A DNA stretch of 64,000 nucleotides from JAAXHH01 sp965248395. Its GTDB lineage: Bacteria; JAAXHH01. How positions within the stretch are numbered: position 1 is the first letter of the stretch; each line of letters opens with the position of its first letter. The notes under the pieces are model-generated. The model ran no database searches, had not been told where the DNA came from, and saw only the letters and a program-made list of their open reading frames with translations. The translations under genes were made by a program, and so were the position numbers. Positions 9,002 to 16,563 of this stretch are shown one piece after another. The stretch spans positions 3,472,001 to 3,536,000 of the forward strand of contig OZ252103.1 in NCBI GenBank assembly GCA_965248395.1, written 5' to 3'.

Positions 9002-9117
9002 ATTGACACGGCGCCGGGAGCTGACGTTATCGTCCATATGTTTACCGCAGTTCAAGGCAACGATTCCGTCGATACACGAGCCAATATATCCGCGACACCA
9101 GCGAAGGATTGCCTTCC

Positions 9118-10905
9118 TTACCAGGTTAGTTTCTTCAGTTCGTGTTTCTTCGTAAAGTAGACTCCGTCTTCATCCATGGGACCGGTATTCTGGAAGGCAC
9201 CTGGTTCCTCGTGTATGGTGGCCAGGGTGAAAGTGGATGGATCGAACCGGAAGAAACACCCGGTCGTGAATCCATACATGCTACCCTCGGGACCCGTCTG
9301 CAGACCATGATCCAGCGGGCGCCCGCCGGTCAGGCTGGTCGTATGGACGAAATCCCGGTCATCGGAATCGAATACGAAGAGGAAGGAGCCGGATTCACCC
9401 GCCGCCGTCCCGCAGAGCAGGCCTTCTTTTGAAATGGCCAGGGCGCTGATGGCGGTAGCCGGGACCGTCAGCGTGCTTTCCCAGACCTTTTCCTCCGCTT
9501 CGTAGTCCCATAGAAACAGTGTAGCCTGGTTCACGCGCGGTTGCGTACCCGTACCGCCTTCGATCGTCGTGCCCACGGCGAGCAGTCCGTGGCCGGAGAG
9601 CCACGCCAGCGCCCAGCAACTGGCCTCCCCGGCGATATCGCGATAGGTCCCAAAACGCTCCGTGGCCGGATCGTACCAGGACAGCGGTCCGCCCCACATG
9701 CCGTAGTTCGGTACCGAGGCGGTCCACACGCGGCCCAGGGGTCCGGCGACCATGGATCGCGGACGATAGGAAACCTCGTCCATGCGGCCAAGTTCGCGAG
9801 GGTTGCTGTCGGGATCCTTCCCGAAGACGTAGGGTCGGGAGGGATCGTATACGGACAGCATGGCGCCGGGGTAGGAGCAGATATACATCCGGCCGTCCAT
9901 GTTAGCCATAGAGTAGGCTTCCCCCGCGGCGGTGGTACACATGCCCAGGTCGTCCATGGACTTCGAACGAGGATCGAAACGGAAAAGATGCAGGGGCAGG
10001 ATGCTCGAACCGTAAATGTTGTCGTCGGGGCCGCGATGCAGCAGGAAGATCTCGCTTCCCGCGGATTCGTAGTCTACGGATAACGTTCTTGTGGTTCCCG
10101 ACCCAGGATGGGTTATGGCCAACTCGTGGTACATCTGCGTTGCCCGGTCCGCGAAATCCGCCGTGGATCCATCGAACAGGGCCAGGGGCGGCGCAGGGGC
10201 CGGGAGGCTTTCCACGGGCACGACTTCGAATCCATCCAGACGAAAATCCCCTTCGGTAGACTGGATGTAGAGTTTCCCATCGGCCGCCCTGTACAGCGAC
10301 ATAGATCCACCGTCCTCCGTAACCACGACGGGTCCGACGGTCTTGCGTACGCCCGATTCCGGATCGTAGACGACCACGTGCGGTCGGGTCACCATGATGT
10401 AGCAGGCGATCGTTCCACCGGTACCAACATGGGGATAGCAGTACATGTCCGTCTCGTCCATCCGTCCGTGGCGGACGAATTCACCAGTCGACGGATCGTA
10501 GCTGGTCAGGCCGGCCGACCCGTAGCACCCGATCCAGATCACGCCGTCTGGATCCTCATCCATGTTGCAGGGAAAGGTATCGTCGGGCAGATTGACGGCG
10601 CCCACGTCATCCAGCTGTTCCAACGCCGGATCGTAGCGGTACAGGTGACCGGCATAGGCCGCGCCGACATAAATTCGGCCGTCTCGACTGCGCAGGGCGC
10701 TCGTCGGGAAATTGGCCGTGGGATCGGACGCCGTTACCTGGGACGTGCCGCCCGTGACCGGATCGATCTTCACGATGGTAAACCCAGCCGCCTGCTGTCC
10801 CATCACGGCGACCAGGCAGTCACAGCCTTCCGCGTCCAGGGTGGGGAAGACGCGGACCCAGTTTACGCTGCGGACCGGCACGCCGACGGTCTGCACGGAA
10901 GCCAT
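9118..10905 (-). CDS. Large beta-propeller protein (SMP-30/YncE-like repeats)
   Basis: A 595-residue protein built from repeated four-strand blades, seen as recurring DGRIYVG, DGVIWIG, DGKLYIQ, DDNIYGS and DGRMYIC segments, each followed by LFRFDP-like or YDP-like strands. About ten to twelve such units are present, enough for one large or two fused propellers. No signal peptide is visible, which is odd for this type, so it is probably cytosolic. No catalytic residues are recognised; lactonase-like or binding roles are possible. It is the last gene of the minus-strand operon led by the UxaA-type gene, with nine bases to its upstream neighbour, so it may act on the same substrate. Confidence 0.7.
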   Translation of the reverse strand: MASVQTVGVPVRSVNWVRVFPTLDAEGCDCLVAVMGQQAAGFTIVKIDPVTGGTSQVTASDPTANFPTSALRSRDGRIYVGAAYAGHLYRYDPALEQLDDVGAVNLPDDTFPCNMDEDPDGVIWIGCYGSAGLTSYDPSTGEFVRHGRMDETDMYCYPHVGTGGTIACYIMVTRPHVVVYDPESGVRKTVGPVVVTEDGGSMSLYRAADGKLYIQSTEGDFRLDGFEVVPVESLPAPAPPLALFDGSTADFADRATQMYHELAITHPGSGTTRTLSVDYESAGSEIFLLHRGPDDNIYGSSILPLHLFRFDPRSKSMDDLGMCTTAAGEAYSMANMDGRMYICSYPGAMLSVYDPSRPYVFGKDPDSNPRELGRMDEVSYRPRSMVAGPLGRVWTASVPNYGMWGGPLSWYDPATERFGTYRDIAGEASCWALAWLSGHGLLAVGTTIEGGTGTQPRVNQATLFLWDYEAEEKVWESTLTVPATAISALAISKEGLLCGTAAGESGSFLFVFDSDDRDFVHTTSLTGGRPLDHGLQTGPEGSMYGFTTGCFFRFDPSTFTLATIHEEPGAFQNTGPMDEDGVYFTKKHELKKLTW

Positions 10906-10914
10906 CGTGCCTCC

Positions 10915-11817
10915 CTATCCTTTCCGATCTTTGTTACGGTTACGCCGCGCCTGTTCGGCAAACAGGGCGATCGTTTCTTCCAGCCCGCGGTCCCGGTCCA
11001 CGGTCTCCGGACGTTCGTGGCCGATGGGACTGTCGGCAATGAGCTGAAAGATATGGGCGGCGCCTTCGTGAAAATGGGGGGTGACCCCGGCCTGGTCGTA
11101 CGTCGCCGCGATCTCACGCATCTCGCCGACCCATCGAAAGGCCTTGGCCGACAGACTCTTCAGGCCGCCCATCGCCTTGAGCCGCTGCGACTGGCTCTCT
11201 TCGAATTCAGCCAGCAGTTCTTTATTCAGCCCCATGACCTCCGCCGCGATCAGCGCGGCGGCATGGAGGGCGGAGGTGCCCTTCGTCACCGAGGCGTAGC
11301 ACATCTTGATGCCGGACGCCCTACCCACTTCGCCGCCCAGGGGGCGGACGAGGATACCGTGGCCGTCGAGTTGCGTGAGCACCGCTTCATGGGGACCCGA
11401 AGCGTAGAAGCGCGTCTTTTCGCTGCCGCCCGGCGGACCACCTATGATGCCCGCGTCGATAAAACGGCCGCCCGCACCTGTGATGACCTCATCGATCTCC
11501 CGGGCCGTGGCTGGCGATACCGCGTTGCAGTCGGCGTAGGGGGGAGAGGATCCCGTCCGGCGCAGCGCGTCGGCCACCTCTCTCGCGAGCGACACCGCCT
11601 GGTCGGGCACCAGGATGGCCAGGATCAGATCGGCCCCGCGTACCAGGTCGTCCAGGTCGGGCACGTCCCGGATGCCCGCGGCGTTAGCCAGTCCGCGCGT
11701 CCGCTCGCTACGACCTTCCAGGCACGTCATAACGTCGAATCCACCCGCCAGCAGGCTTCGACCCACGGAATGGCCCATTTCTCCCGGGCTCAGTATCGCC
11801 ACCGTGTTCGCCTTCAT
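10915..11817 (-). CDS. NAD(P)-dependent dehydrogenase, 6PGDH/3-hydroxyisobutyrate-like with DUF1932 C-terminal domain
   Basis: A 300-residue cytosolic protein. The N-terminal Rossmann domain starts VAILSPGEMGHSVG, the GxGxMG loop of 6-phosphogluconate and beta-hydroxyacid dehydrogenases with the first glycine replaced by serine. YADCNAVSPAT and FIDAGIIGGPP match the substrate region of the family. The helical C-terminal half (SGIKMCYASVTKGTSAL, then EMREIAATYDQAG) looks like the DUF1932 domain. It should oxidise a beta-hydroxyacid or a similar compound. It lies 12 bp after the methyltransferase gene and nine before the propeller gene in the operon, which supports a role in catabolism of a carboxylic acid or sugar acid. 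Confidence 0.83.
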   Translation of the reverse strand: MKANTVAILSPGEMGHSVGRSLLAGGFDVMTCLEGRSERTRGLANAAGIRDVPDLDDLVRGADLILAILVPDQAVSLAREVADALRRTGSSPPYADCNAVSPATAREIDEVITGAGGRFIDAGIIGGPPGGSEKTRFYASGPHEAVLTQLDGHGILVRPLGGEVGRASGIKMCYASVTKGTSALHAAALIAAEVMGLNKELLAEFEESQSQRLKAMGGLKSLSAKAFRWVGEMREIAATYDQAGVTPHFHEGAAHIFQLIADSPIGHERPETVDRDRGLEETIALFAEQARRNRNKDRKG

Positions 11818-11829
11818 GCTCGTCTCCCG

Positions 11830-12468
11830 TCAGGTTGAATTGCGCCTGGCAACCATGCGTCGTATGACCCGGTGGCCTTCATCGACCTCTTCGTCGTGAC
11901 GCACGGTGAACTGATCGCCGGGCAGCCGGCTCGCGGGCTCGCCCTCCTTGAAGCACCAGTCGCGGTTCTGCGAAGGTCGGTAGCGCAGATGCTCCATGGT
12001 GAAGCCCTGCCACGCGATGAGACCGCCGGCGGCGACCACGGGCCAGGCGTAATCGAACACCGCTTCTTCCCAGTACATCACGCTGATGACCAGCGCGAAT
12101 GGCCGGCCTTCGGGCGGCCGCCACGTGTTCAGGTCCGCCTGCACGCAGGTGAGGCTGCTGTCCGGACCGTTGTCCGCCGCCCTGGTTCTCAGTCGGTCCA
12201 GTGCCACATCCGATATGTCCACGGCGAGCACTTCCTGGCCGGCAGCGGCCAGTGACAGGGCCTGTTCCGACATACCGCAGGCCAGTTCCAGTATGGGGCC
12301 TTCCTCTACCCCCGCGGACAAAGCGCTTTCGTACAGCGGACACGTATCCCGCGTCAAAGATCGCTTCGGCGCCAGGTAACGTTCGTTCCACTTCAGACGA
12401 TCGGGATGGTTTTCAAGACGACCCGGGTGGTCTTGGGGTCGATCGGGGCGTCGGTCCGAGTTCGCCAA
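11830..12468 (-). CDS. Class I SAM-dependent methyltransferase (TehB-like)
   Basis: A 212-residue protein with ILELACGMSEQALSLA (motif I, with Ala-Cys-Gly in place of Val-Gly-Cys), VLAVDISDVALDRL (acidic ribose contact) and a FALVISVMYWEE segment after the fourth strand. The layout resembles tellurite-resistance TehB and related small-molecule methyltransferases. The N-terminal 25 residues are unusual: three seven-residue repeats (RPDRPQD, HPGRLEN, HPDRLKW) encoded by 21-bp tandem repeats, so the first part of the protein seems to have grown by duplication. It is internal to the operon, 14 bp after the aspartoacylase-like gene. Substrate unknown. Confidence 0.8.
   Translation of the reverse strand: MANSDRRPDRPQDHPGRLENHPDRLKWNERYLAPKRSLTRDTCPLYESALSAGVEEGPILELACGMSEQALSLAAAGQEVLAVDISDVALDRLRTRAADNGPDSSLTCVQADLNTWRPPEGRPFALVISVMYWEEAVFDYAWPVVAAGGLIAWQGFTMEHLRYRPSQNRDWCFKEGEPASRLPGDQFTVRHDEEVDEGHRVIRRMVARRNST
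12388..12450 (-). repeat. Three imperfect 21-bp tandem repeats inside the 5' end of the methyltransferase gene
   Basis: Units at 12388-12408, 12409-12429 and 12430-12450 keep exact 21-bp phase and share ATCGGG or CCCGGG-type cores. Because 21 is a multiple of three, they encode heptapeptide repeats and leave the frame intact. Confidence 0.7.
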
Positions 12469-12482
12469 CTTTATTGATCCTG

Positions 12483-13508
12483 TCAGATTTCCTGAGCCAC
12501 GACGAGGATGTGGCTGCCCTGCCTCACCGGCGCCCGGTAGGCCTGCGAAAGCACGTATCCTTCCACGCCGGCCCGCACCGGCCAGGGCGCGTCGTCGATG
12601 CGGTAGAAGTCGTGAAGGTATCCTGCCGTCTGGTCCGCCTTAATCCGCTCGCCGCAGGACATCAGTGGTTCGTAGTGCCCCGGAAAGGGAGCGGGAACAT
12701 AGCATTCCCGGTCGATGATGGCCGTCCGTACCTGGGTTCCTTCGGCGTGATGGGCGATCGGCTGGATTTCTCCCACTAGCTGGCCGTGACGAATCGCCGC
12801 GGCGCGGATGCCGTGCCGGGCGTACCGCACGCCTGCCGGGTTGACGGATTCTCCCCAGCCCAGCTCGGTACCGATGGTGATCTTACCCAGCCGTTCCGCT
12901 TCGCTGACCATCAGGCCGGGGGTCTCGTTCTGGTAGACCATCACGAAGGGCGTCCCGAACCAGCGGGCCGTTTCGTCGATGACGGCCGCCTGTTTCGGGT
13001 CATCCACCTCGTGATAGCTCACGCAGTGCGCGAATTCCAGCTCGGAACCGCCGGAATGGATGTCGGTTACGACATGCACCCGGGGCCAGAGATACTCCCG
13101 CACGAAGGCGGCGATCCGGTGCGTAATGCCTGCAAGGGCCGGTGATGTGCCGGCCTCATCCACGAAGGCTCTGTTCAGATTGACGCCGTCGTCTGCGTCG
13201 CTCGCGCGGCGACCCGCGTGGAATGCGGCTGGATTGAGCACCGGAATGAAGACAAGGCGCCCGACGACGTCCTCCAGGCGGACCTCCCGCATCAGGTGCC
13301 TGATCGCCACGGGGCCTTCGTATTCGTTGCCGTGATTGGATCCGCTGGCCAGAAGCCCTTCGCCCGCGCGGACATCCGGACCGACCATGACCGAGAGCGG
13401 AACGAGGTGATCTCCCCAGAGTGAATCGTGTTCAAGGGCGACCCAGTAGTCCCGGCGTCCGGGAGAATCGAGATCAAGCTTGTCAGGACGAACGATGATG
13501 CGGGGCAT
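12483..13508 (-). CDS. Succinylglutamate desuccinylase/aspartoacylase-family zinc hydrolase
   Basis: This 341-residue protein shows the metal site of the AstE/AspA carboxypeptidase-like family: SGSNHGNEYEG gives His59 and Glu62, and VTDIHSGGSELEF gives His151. VNLNRAF is the usual arginine-bearing loop. These enzymes hydrolyse N-acylated amino acids or related amides in the cytosol; relatives in bacteria are also annotated as ectoine-type deacylases. The C-terminal third (from about 230) is a beta-rich domain ending SHILVVAQEI. It sits between the UxaA-type gene (67 bp) and the methyltransferase (14 bp), so it is probably co-transcribed with them. Which acyl substrate is used cannot be read from the sequence. 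Confidence 0.85.
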   Translation of the reverse strand: MPRIIVRPDKLDLDSPGRRDYWVALEHDSLWGDHLVPLSVMVGPDVRAGEGLLASGSNHGNEYEGPVAIRHLMREVRLEDVVGRLVFIPVLNPAAFHAGRRASDADDGVNLNRAFVDEAGTSPALAGITHRIAAFVREYLWPRVHVVTDIHSGGSELEFAHCVSYHEVDDPKQAAVIDETARWFGTPFVMVYQNETPGLMVSEAERLGKITIGTELGWGESVNPAGVRYARHGIRAAAIRHGQLVGEIQPIAHHAEGTQVRTAIIDRECYVPAPFPGHYEPLMSCGERIKADQTAGYLHDFYRIDDAPWPVRAGVEGYVLSQAYRAPVRQGSHILVVAQEI

Positions 13509-13575
13509 TCATGTCTCCAGGTCAATTAACCTTGGTGGAAGGGCGAGGTGGAACGGATGGTCGGAAGCCTTCTGG

Positions 13576-16278
13576 TCATACCGAGACGCCGAGGAGACCG
13601 CGCGTAATCTGGAAGTCCATGTTGCCGAGCACCGCGGCGCGGGGTGCGTGCGCCCGGGCCACCGTGTCCCGAATCAGGTTCAGCAGGCTTTGGCGCCATT
13701 CCTCCGGAGGACCGGTGAGAATGAGATCGACATCTTCGCGGAGGGGACCGGGAAGACCGTTATCGCTCACCTGTACCACCGGAACCATGGGATTGCCCGG
13801 CAGTATATGTCCGCCCACACCGGCCAGCATGATCTCCACGCCCGCGGCGCCCAGTCCGGTCAGGGTCTCCACCCAGTGGGTCGTCTGCGTCTCCATGACG
13901 TGAAACCCCGGTATCTTCACGGGTTCGCCGTAGCTCAAGGTCGGGCGGGGACGCTGTTCCTTCAGACCCTTCCTGAACGCGGGATGGTCGAGCAGCGCGG
14001 CATTGTCCGGTACGACGACCGTGCCGCCGCTTTCCACCACGTCATGGGCCAATCGCATCAACGCGCCGGCCAGGTCAGGGGAGACGGGCTCGTTGGCGGA
14101 AAGGCCAATCCGAAGCCGGGAAAGTCCGCTTATACCGGTGTCCGGTCTTTCACATCCGTCCAGGACATCGACAAACCACGCTTCGATACGATCCAGGACT
14201 TTATCAATACCGCCGTCCATCTGCACGCTGGCCCACCCGTAAGCACCCGGATCGATCCCCCGCTCGATCAACTGCTGACGGTAGAAATCGTTGTGGGTGC
14301 GTTCGCAGCCATGTTCCAGGAGCAGGGCTACCGCCGTCATCGGGTGCGTCAGATAGCCGGTCATGGTACGAATGTACATTTCCTCCGACACGCCGCCCGA
14401 TACGCCGCACCCCTCGGTATGCACCAGGGTGACGAACCGGGATATACCGGCGTCGCGGCCAACACCGCTCTCGGTAAGCCGTTCCGCTGCCATGCGTGCG
14501 ATCTGTCCCGAGCACAGGCTGGTGGGCAGGATAAGGCCGATCCGGTCGGTGGCGAAGGAACCGTTCGCTTTGTACATGGGCAGTTTGACCGGAACGGGCG
14601 GCGGACGCTCATCCGTCCTGATCGGCAACGGGCTTCCGGTTGGTTCGGGCCGGGCGCGGAGGATCCGAAGCCTGCTGCTGTCCGTCTGGCGCCAGTCCCG
14701 CCAGATCTGGGTCTGGCTGTGGCCCGCCCGTTCTCCACGGGTAAGCTGGCCCGAAGCCGAGCGAAGTGTCAACTCGAGGGTCTTCCGGCCCAATTCTTCC
14801 ATGGCCACGCCATCCAGGTAAGCCCCCGCGTTCACGTCCATTTCTCCGGAGAGCATTTCAAACCGCTTCGTGGTCGTTACGATCTTGATCGTCGGTACGA
14901 ACGGGAAATTGGTGATGGAACCGTTCCCGGTCACGAAAAAGATGAGATTGCCGCCCGACGCCACCTGTCCCGCGATGCTTTCCAGGTCATTACCGGGGCT
15001 GTCCATGAAATAGTAACCGGAATTTCTCATACGGACGCCGTAGTCTATGGCGTAGTCGAGGCGTACGTCCGGATGGCGTTTGTGCGCCGCGCCGATGGAC
15101 TTGAGCACGATGTTGTAGATGCCCCTGAGTTTGTTCCCGCCCGACGGGTTGGCGTCTACCGACTGTCCATGCCATTTCGTGCGTTCCTGGAAGCGCTCGA
15201 CCATGCGCAGGAAGGTGCGGGCCGTATCGATATCCCGGACATTCTGCAGCACGTAGGGTTCGCCGCCGATGAGCTCGTCCGTTTCCGCGAGATTTGCCTT
15301 TCCGCCGAAACGGATGATGTCACGAGCCACCAGGGCGGCCAGGGGATTTCCGGAGATACCCGAAAAGGAGTCGGAGCCGCCGCATTGCAGGGCGATGTTC
15401 AGGTGAGCTGTCGAAGCCGGCTTTCGGGACACCCCGTTGGCCGCTTCGAACCATCTGGAGACGGTCTTTGCGTTGCGTTCCAGGTCGTCGTTGAACCCAC
15501 CCCCGAGCGTGTCGAATCGGTGAAGCACGTCATCGAGCGGATAGGCGTGCTTTCTCATGTAGGCTTCCAGCATCCGCCCCGTGACCGCTTCGGTGCCGCG
15601 GTCTATAGCCAGAACCGCGCCTACGTTGGAATGCACCATGAAGCCCGCAAGCGTCCGCAACACCAGGTCCCGGTTGTTGGGGTCTACGCCGGCGCCTCCC
15701 TCGGTGTGGGCTACGGCGACCACGCCGTCAATGTTCGGATATCCCTCGGCGCTGTTCCTCAACCTGGATTCCAGTTGTCTTACGAAACTGGCCGTCTGCG
15801 AGGTAATACCGAGAAGAACGATGTAGTTGCGGGTTCCCACGCCCCGGTCGCTGCCCCGGTCGTATCCGTCAAACGATGGCGGGTTGTCGGAGACCTGGAT
15901 CGGCTTTCCTGAAACGAAGGAGGACTCGTCCAGTTCGTAGGGCACCACGCGGTCTTCGAAGTTCGGCTGGTCCGGGAGGGTGAAATCGACCCTGCGCACC
16001 CGAAGCGCATCGAGCATGTCGGCGTTGCAGATGTAGTCGCCGGGAGCAATATCCCTGGTTGCCCGACCGAAGGGCAGGCCCCAGGACAGGACCGCCTCGC
16101 CGGTGCGGATGTGCTGGACGGCGAATCGATGTCCTTCGAGCAGCGTATGGCGCAGCGAAAAGGAAGCTCCGGTGTCATCGACCACCCTCGTTCCGGCTTC
16201 CATTCCCGTGGAAACGATGGCCACGTTGTCGCCCGATTCGGGCAGACGCGCGATATCATTCAGCCGGAAGGCAGACAA
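13576..16278 (-). CDS. UxaA-family (altronate/galactarate dehydratase-like) protein of double length
   Basis: At 900 residues this is far longer than usual UxaA-type dehydratases (about 500). Residues 14-95 resemble the N-terminal SAF domain. Residues 120-560 are a full UxaA core (VGTRNYIVLLG, then VAVAHTEGGAGVD, SDSFSGISGNPL, and TGNGSITNFPFVPTIKIVT). Residues 615-890 repeat that core in part (RIGLILPTSLCSGQIA, then TLVHTEGCGVSGGV, and LAGVGGHILPGNPMVPVVQ). Family members dehydrate C6 sugar acids with an iron or iron-sulfur site; HTEG motifs occur in both halves and cysteines differ between them, so the halves may have distinct jobs. It is first in the minus-strand operon and divergent from the dimethylformamidase-like gene. 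Confidence 0.85.
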   Translation of the reverse strand: MSAFRLNDIARLPESGDNVAIVSTGMEAGTRVVDDTGASFSLRHTLLEGHRFAVQHIRTGEAVLSWGLPFGRATRDIAPGDYICNADMLDALRVRRVDFTLPDQPNFEDRVVPYELDESSFVSGKPIQVSDNPPSFDGYDRGSDRGVGTRNYIVLLGITSQTASFVRQLESRLRNSAEGYPNIDGVVAVAHTEGGAGVDPNNRDLVLRTLAGFMVHSNVGAVLAIDRGTEAVTGRMLEAYMRKHAYPLDDVLHRFDTLGGGFNDDLERNAKTVSRWFEAANGVSRKPASTAHLNIALQCGGSDSFSGISGNPLAALVARDIIRFGGKANLAETDELIGGEPYVLQNVRDIDTARTFLRMVERFQERTKWHGQSVDANPSGGNKLRGIYNIVLKSIGAAHKRHPDVRLDYAIDYGVRMRNSGYYFMDSPGNDLESIAGQVASGGNLIFFVTGNGSITNFPFVPTIKIVTTTKRFEMLSGEMDVNAGAYLDGVAMEELGRKTLELTLRSASGQLTRGERAGHSQTQIWRDWRQTDSSRLRILRARPEPTGSPLPIRTDERPPPVPVKLPMYKANGSFATDRIGLILPTSLCSGQIARMAAERLTESGVGRDAGISRFVTLVHTEGCGVSGGVSEEMYIRTMTGYLTHPMTAVALLLEHGCERTHNDFYRQQLIERGIDPGAYGWASVQMDGGIDKVLDRIEAWFVDVLDGCERPDTGISGLSRLRIGLSANEPVSPDLAGALMRLAHDVVESGGTVVVPDNAALLDHPAFRKGLKEQRPRPTLSYGEPVKIPGFHVMETQTTHWVETLTGLGAAGVEIMLAGVGGHILPGNPMVPVVQVSDNGLPGPLREDVDLILTGPPEEWRQSLLNLIRDTVARAHAPRAAVLGNMDFQITRGLLGVSV

Positions 16279-16388
16279 GATACAGAAATTCCTCTCGTGG
16301 ATGATTCATGGATGGGACAATCAGCACGATGCTGGACTGGAAAGGTAACACCCGTATCGATTCAATGTCAAAGGTTAATCACCGGGCT

Positions 16389-16410
16389 CAACCCTGGCCG
16401 GCCAGGGTTG
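16389..16410. promoter_or_regulatory. Perfect 22-bp palindrome, likely operator
   Basis: CAACCCTGGCC is followed directly by its exact reverse complement GGCCAGGGTTG. Flanking GGCT and AGCC can extend the symmetry. It lies 20 bases upstream of the plus-strand -35 element, a usual place for a dimeric regulator. A terminator is less likely because only three T follow and no gene ends here. Confidence 0.55.
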
Positions 16411-16430
16411 TTTCAGCCTCGCTGACGGTA

Positions 16431-16458
16431 TTGACTACGGTAGCGTATGGTGTACATT
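16431..16458 (+). promoter_or_regulatory. Sigma-70-like promoter for the dimethylformamidase-like gene
   Basis: TTGACT at 16431-16436 and TACATT at 16453-16458 are spaced by 16 bases. They match the -35 and -10 consensus at five and four of six positions. The start codon is about 100 bases downstream. Confidence 0.45.
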
Positions 16459-16563
16459 ACTGCGCAGACGCGCGCCGGGCAGTATCCGTCATGCCGGACC
16501 CGTCCGGATCATTGGCGCTTCCTTAGATAACCATTCATTTCACCAGTCGACCGGAGGTCCTCG

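Larger units (their letters stand above)
16279..16563. promoter_or_regulatory. Divergent control region between the UxaA-type operon and the dimethylformamidase-like gene
   Basis: The 285-bp region holds no gene. It contains a perfect 22-bp palindrome and, to its right, a plus-strand sigma-70-like promoter, both listed separately. The arrangement suggests joint control of the two divergent transcripts. Confidence 0.5.

Noticed and set aside
10108..11838. A 576-codon plus-strand open frame opposite the propeller and dehydrogenase genes
   Set aside because: Antisense shadow, with arginine/histidine-rich composition and no domain, over two well-supported genes.
13480..15912. An 810-codon plus-strand open frame opposite the UxaA-type gene
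   Set aside because: It is an antisense shadow in GC-rich coding DNA; the minus strand has clear UxaA motifs and the plus product has no recognisable domain.
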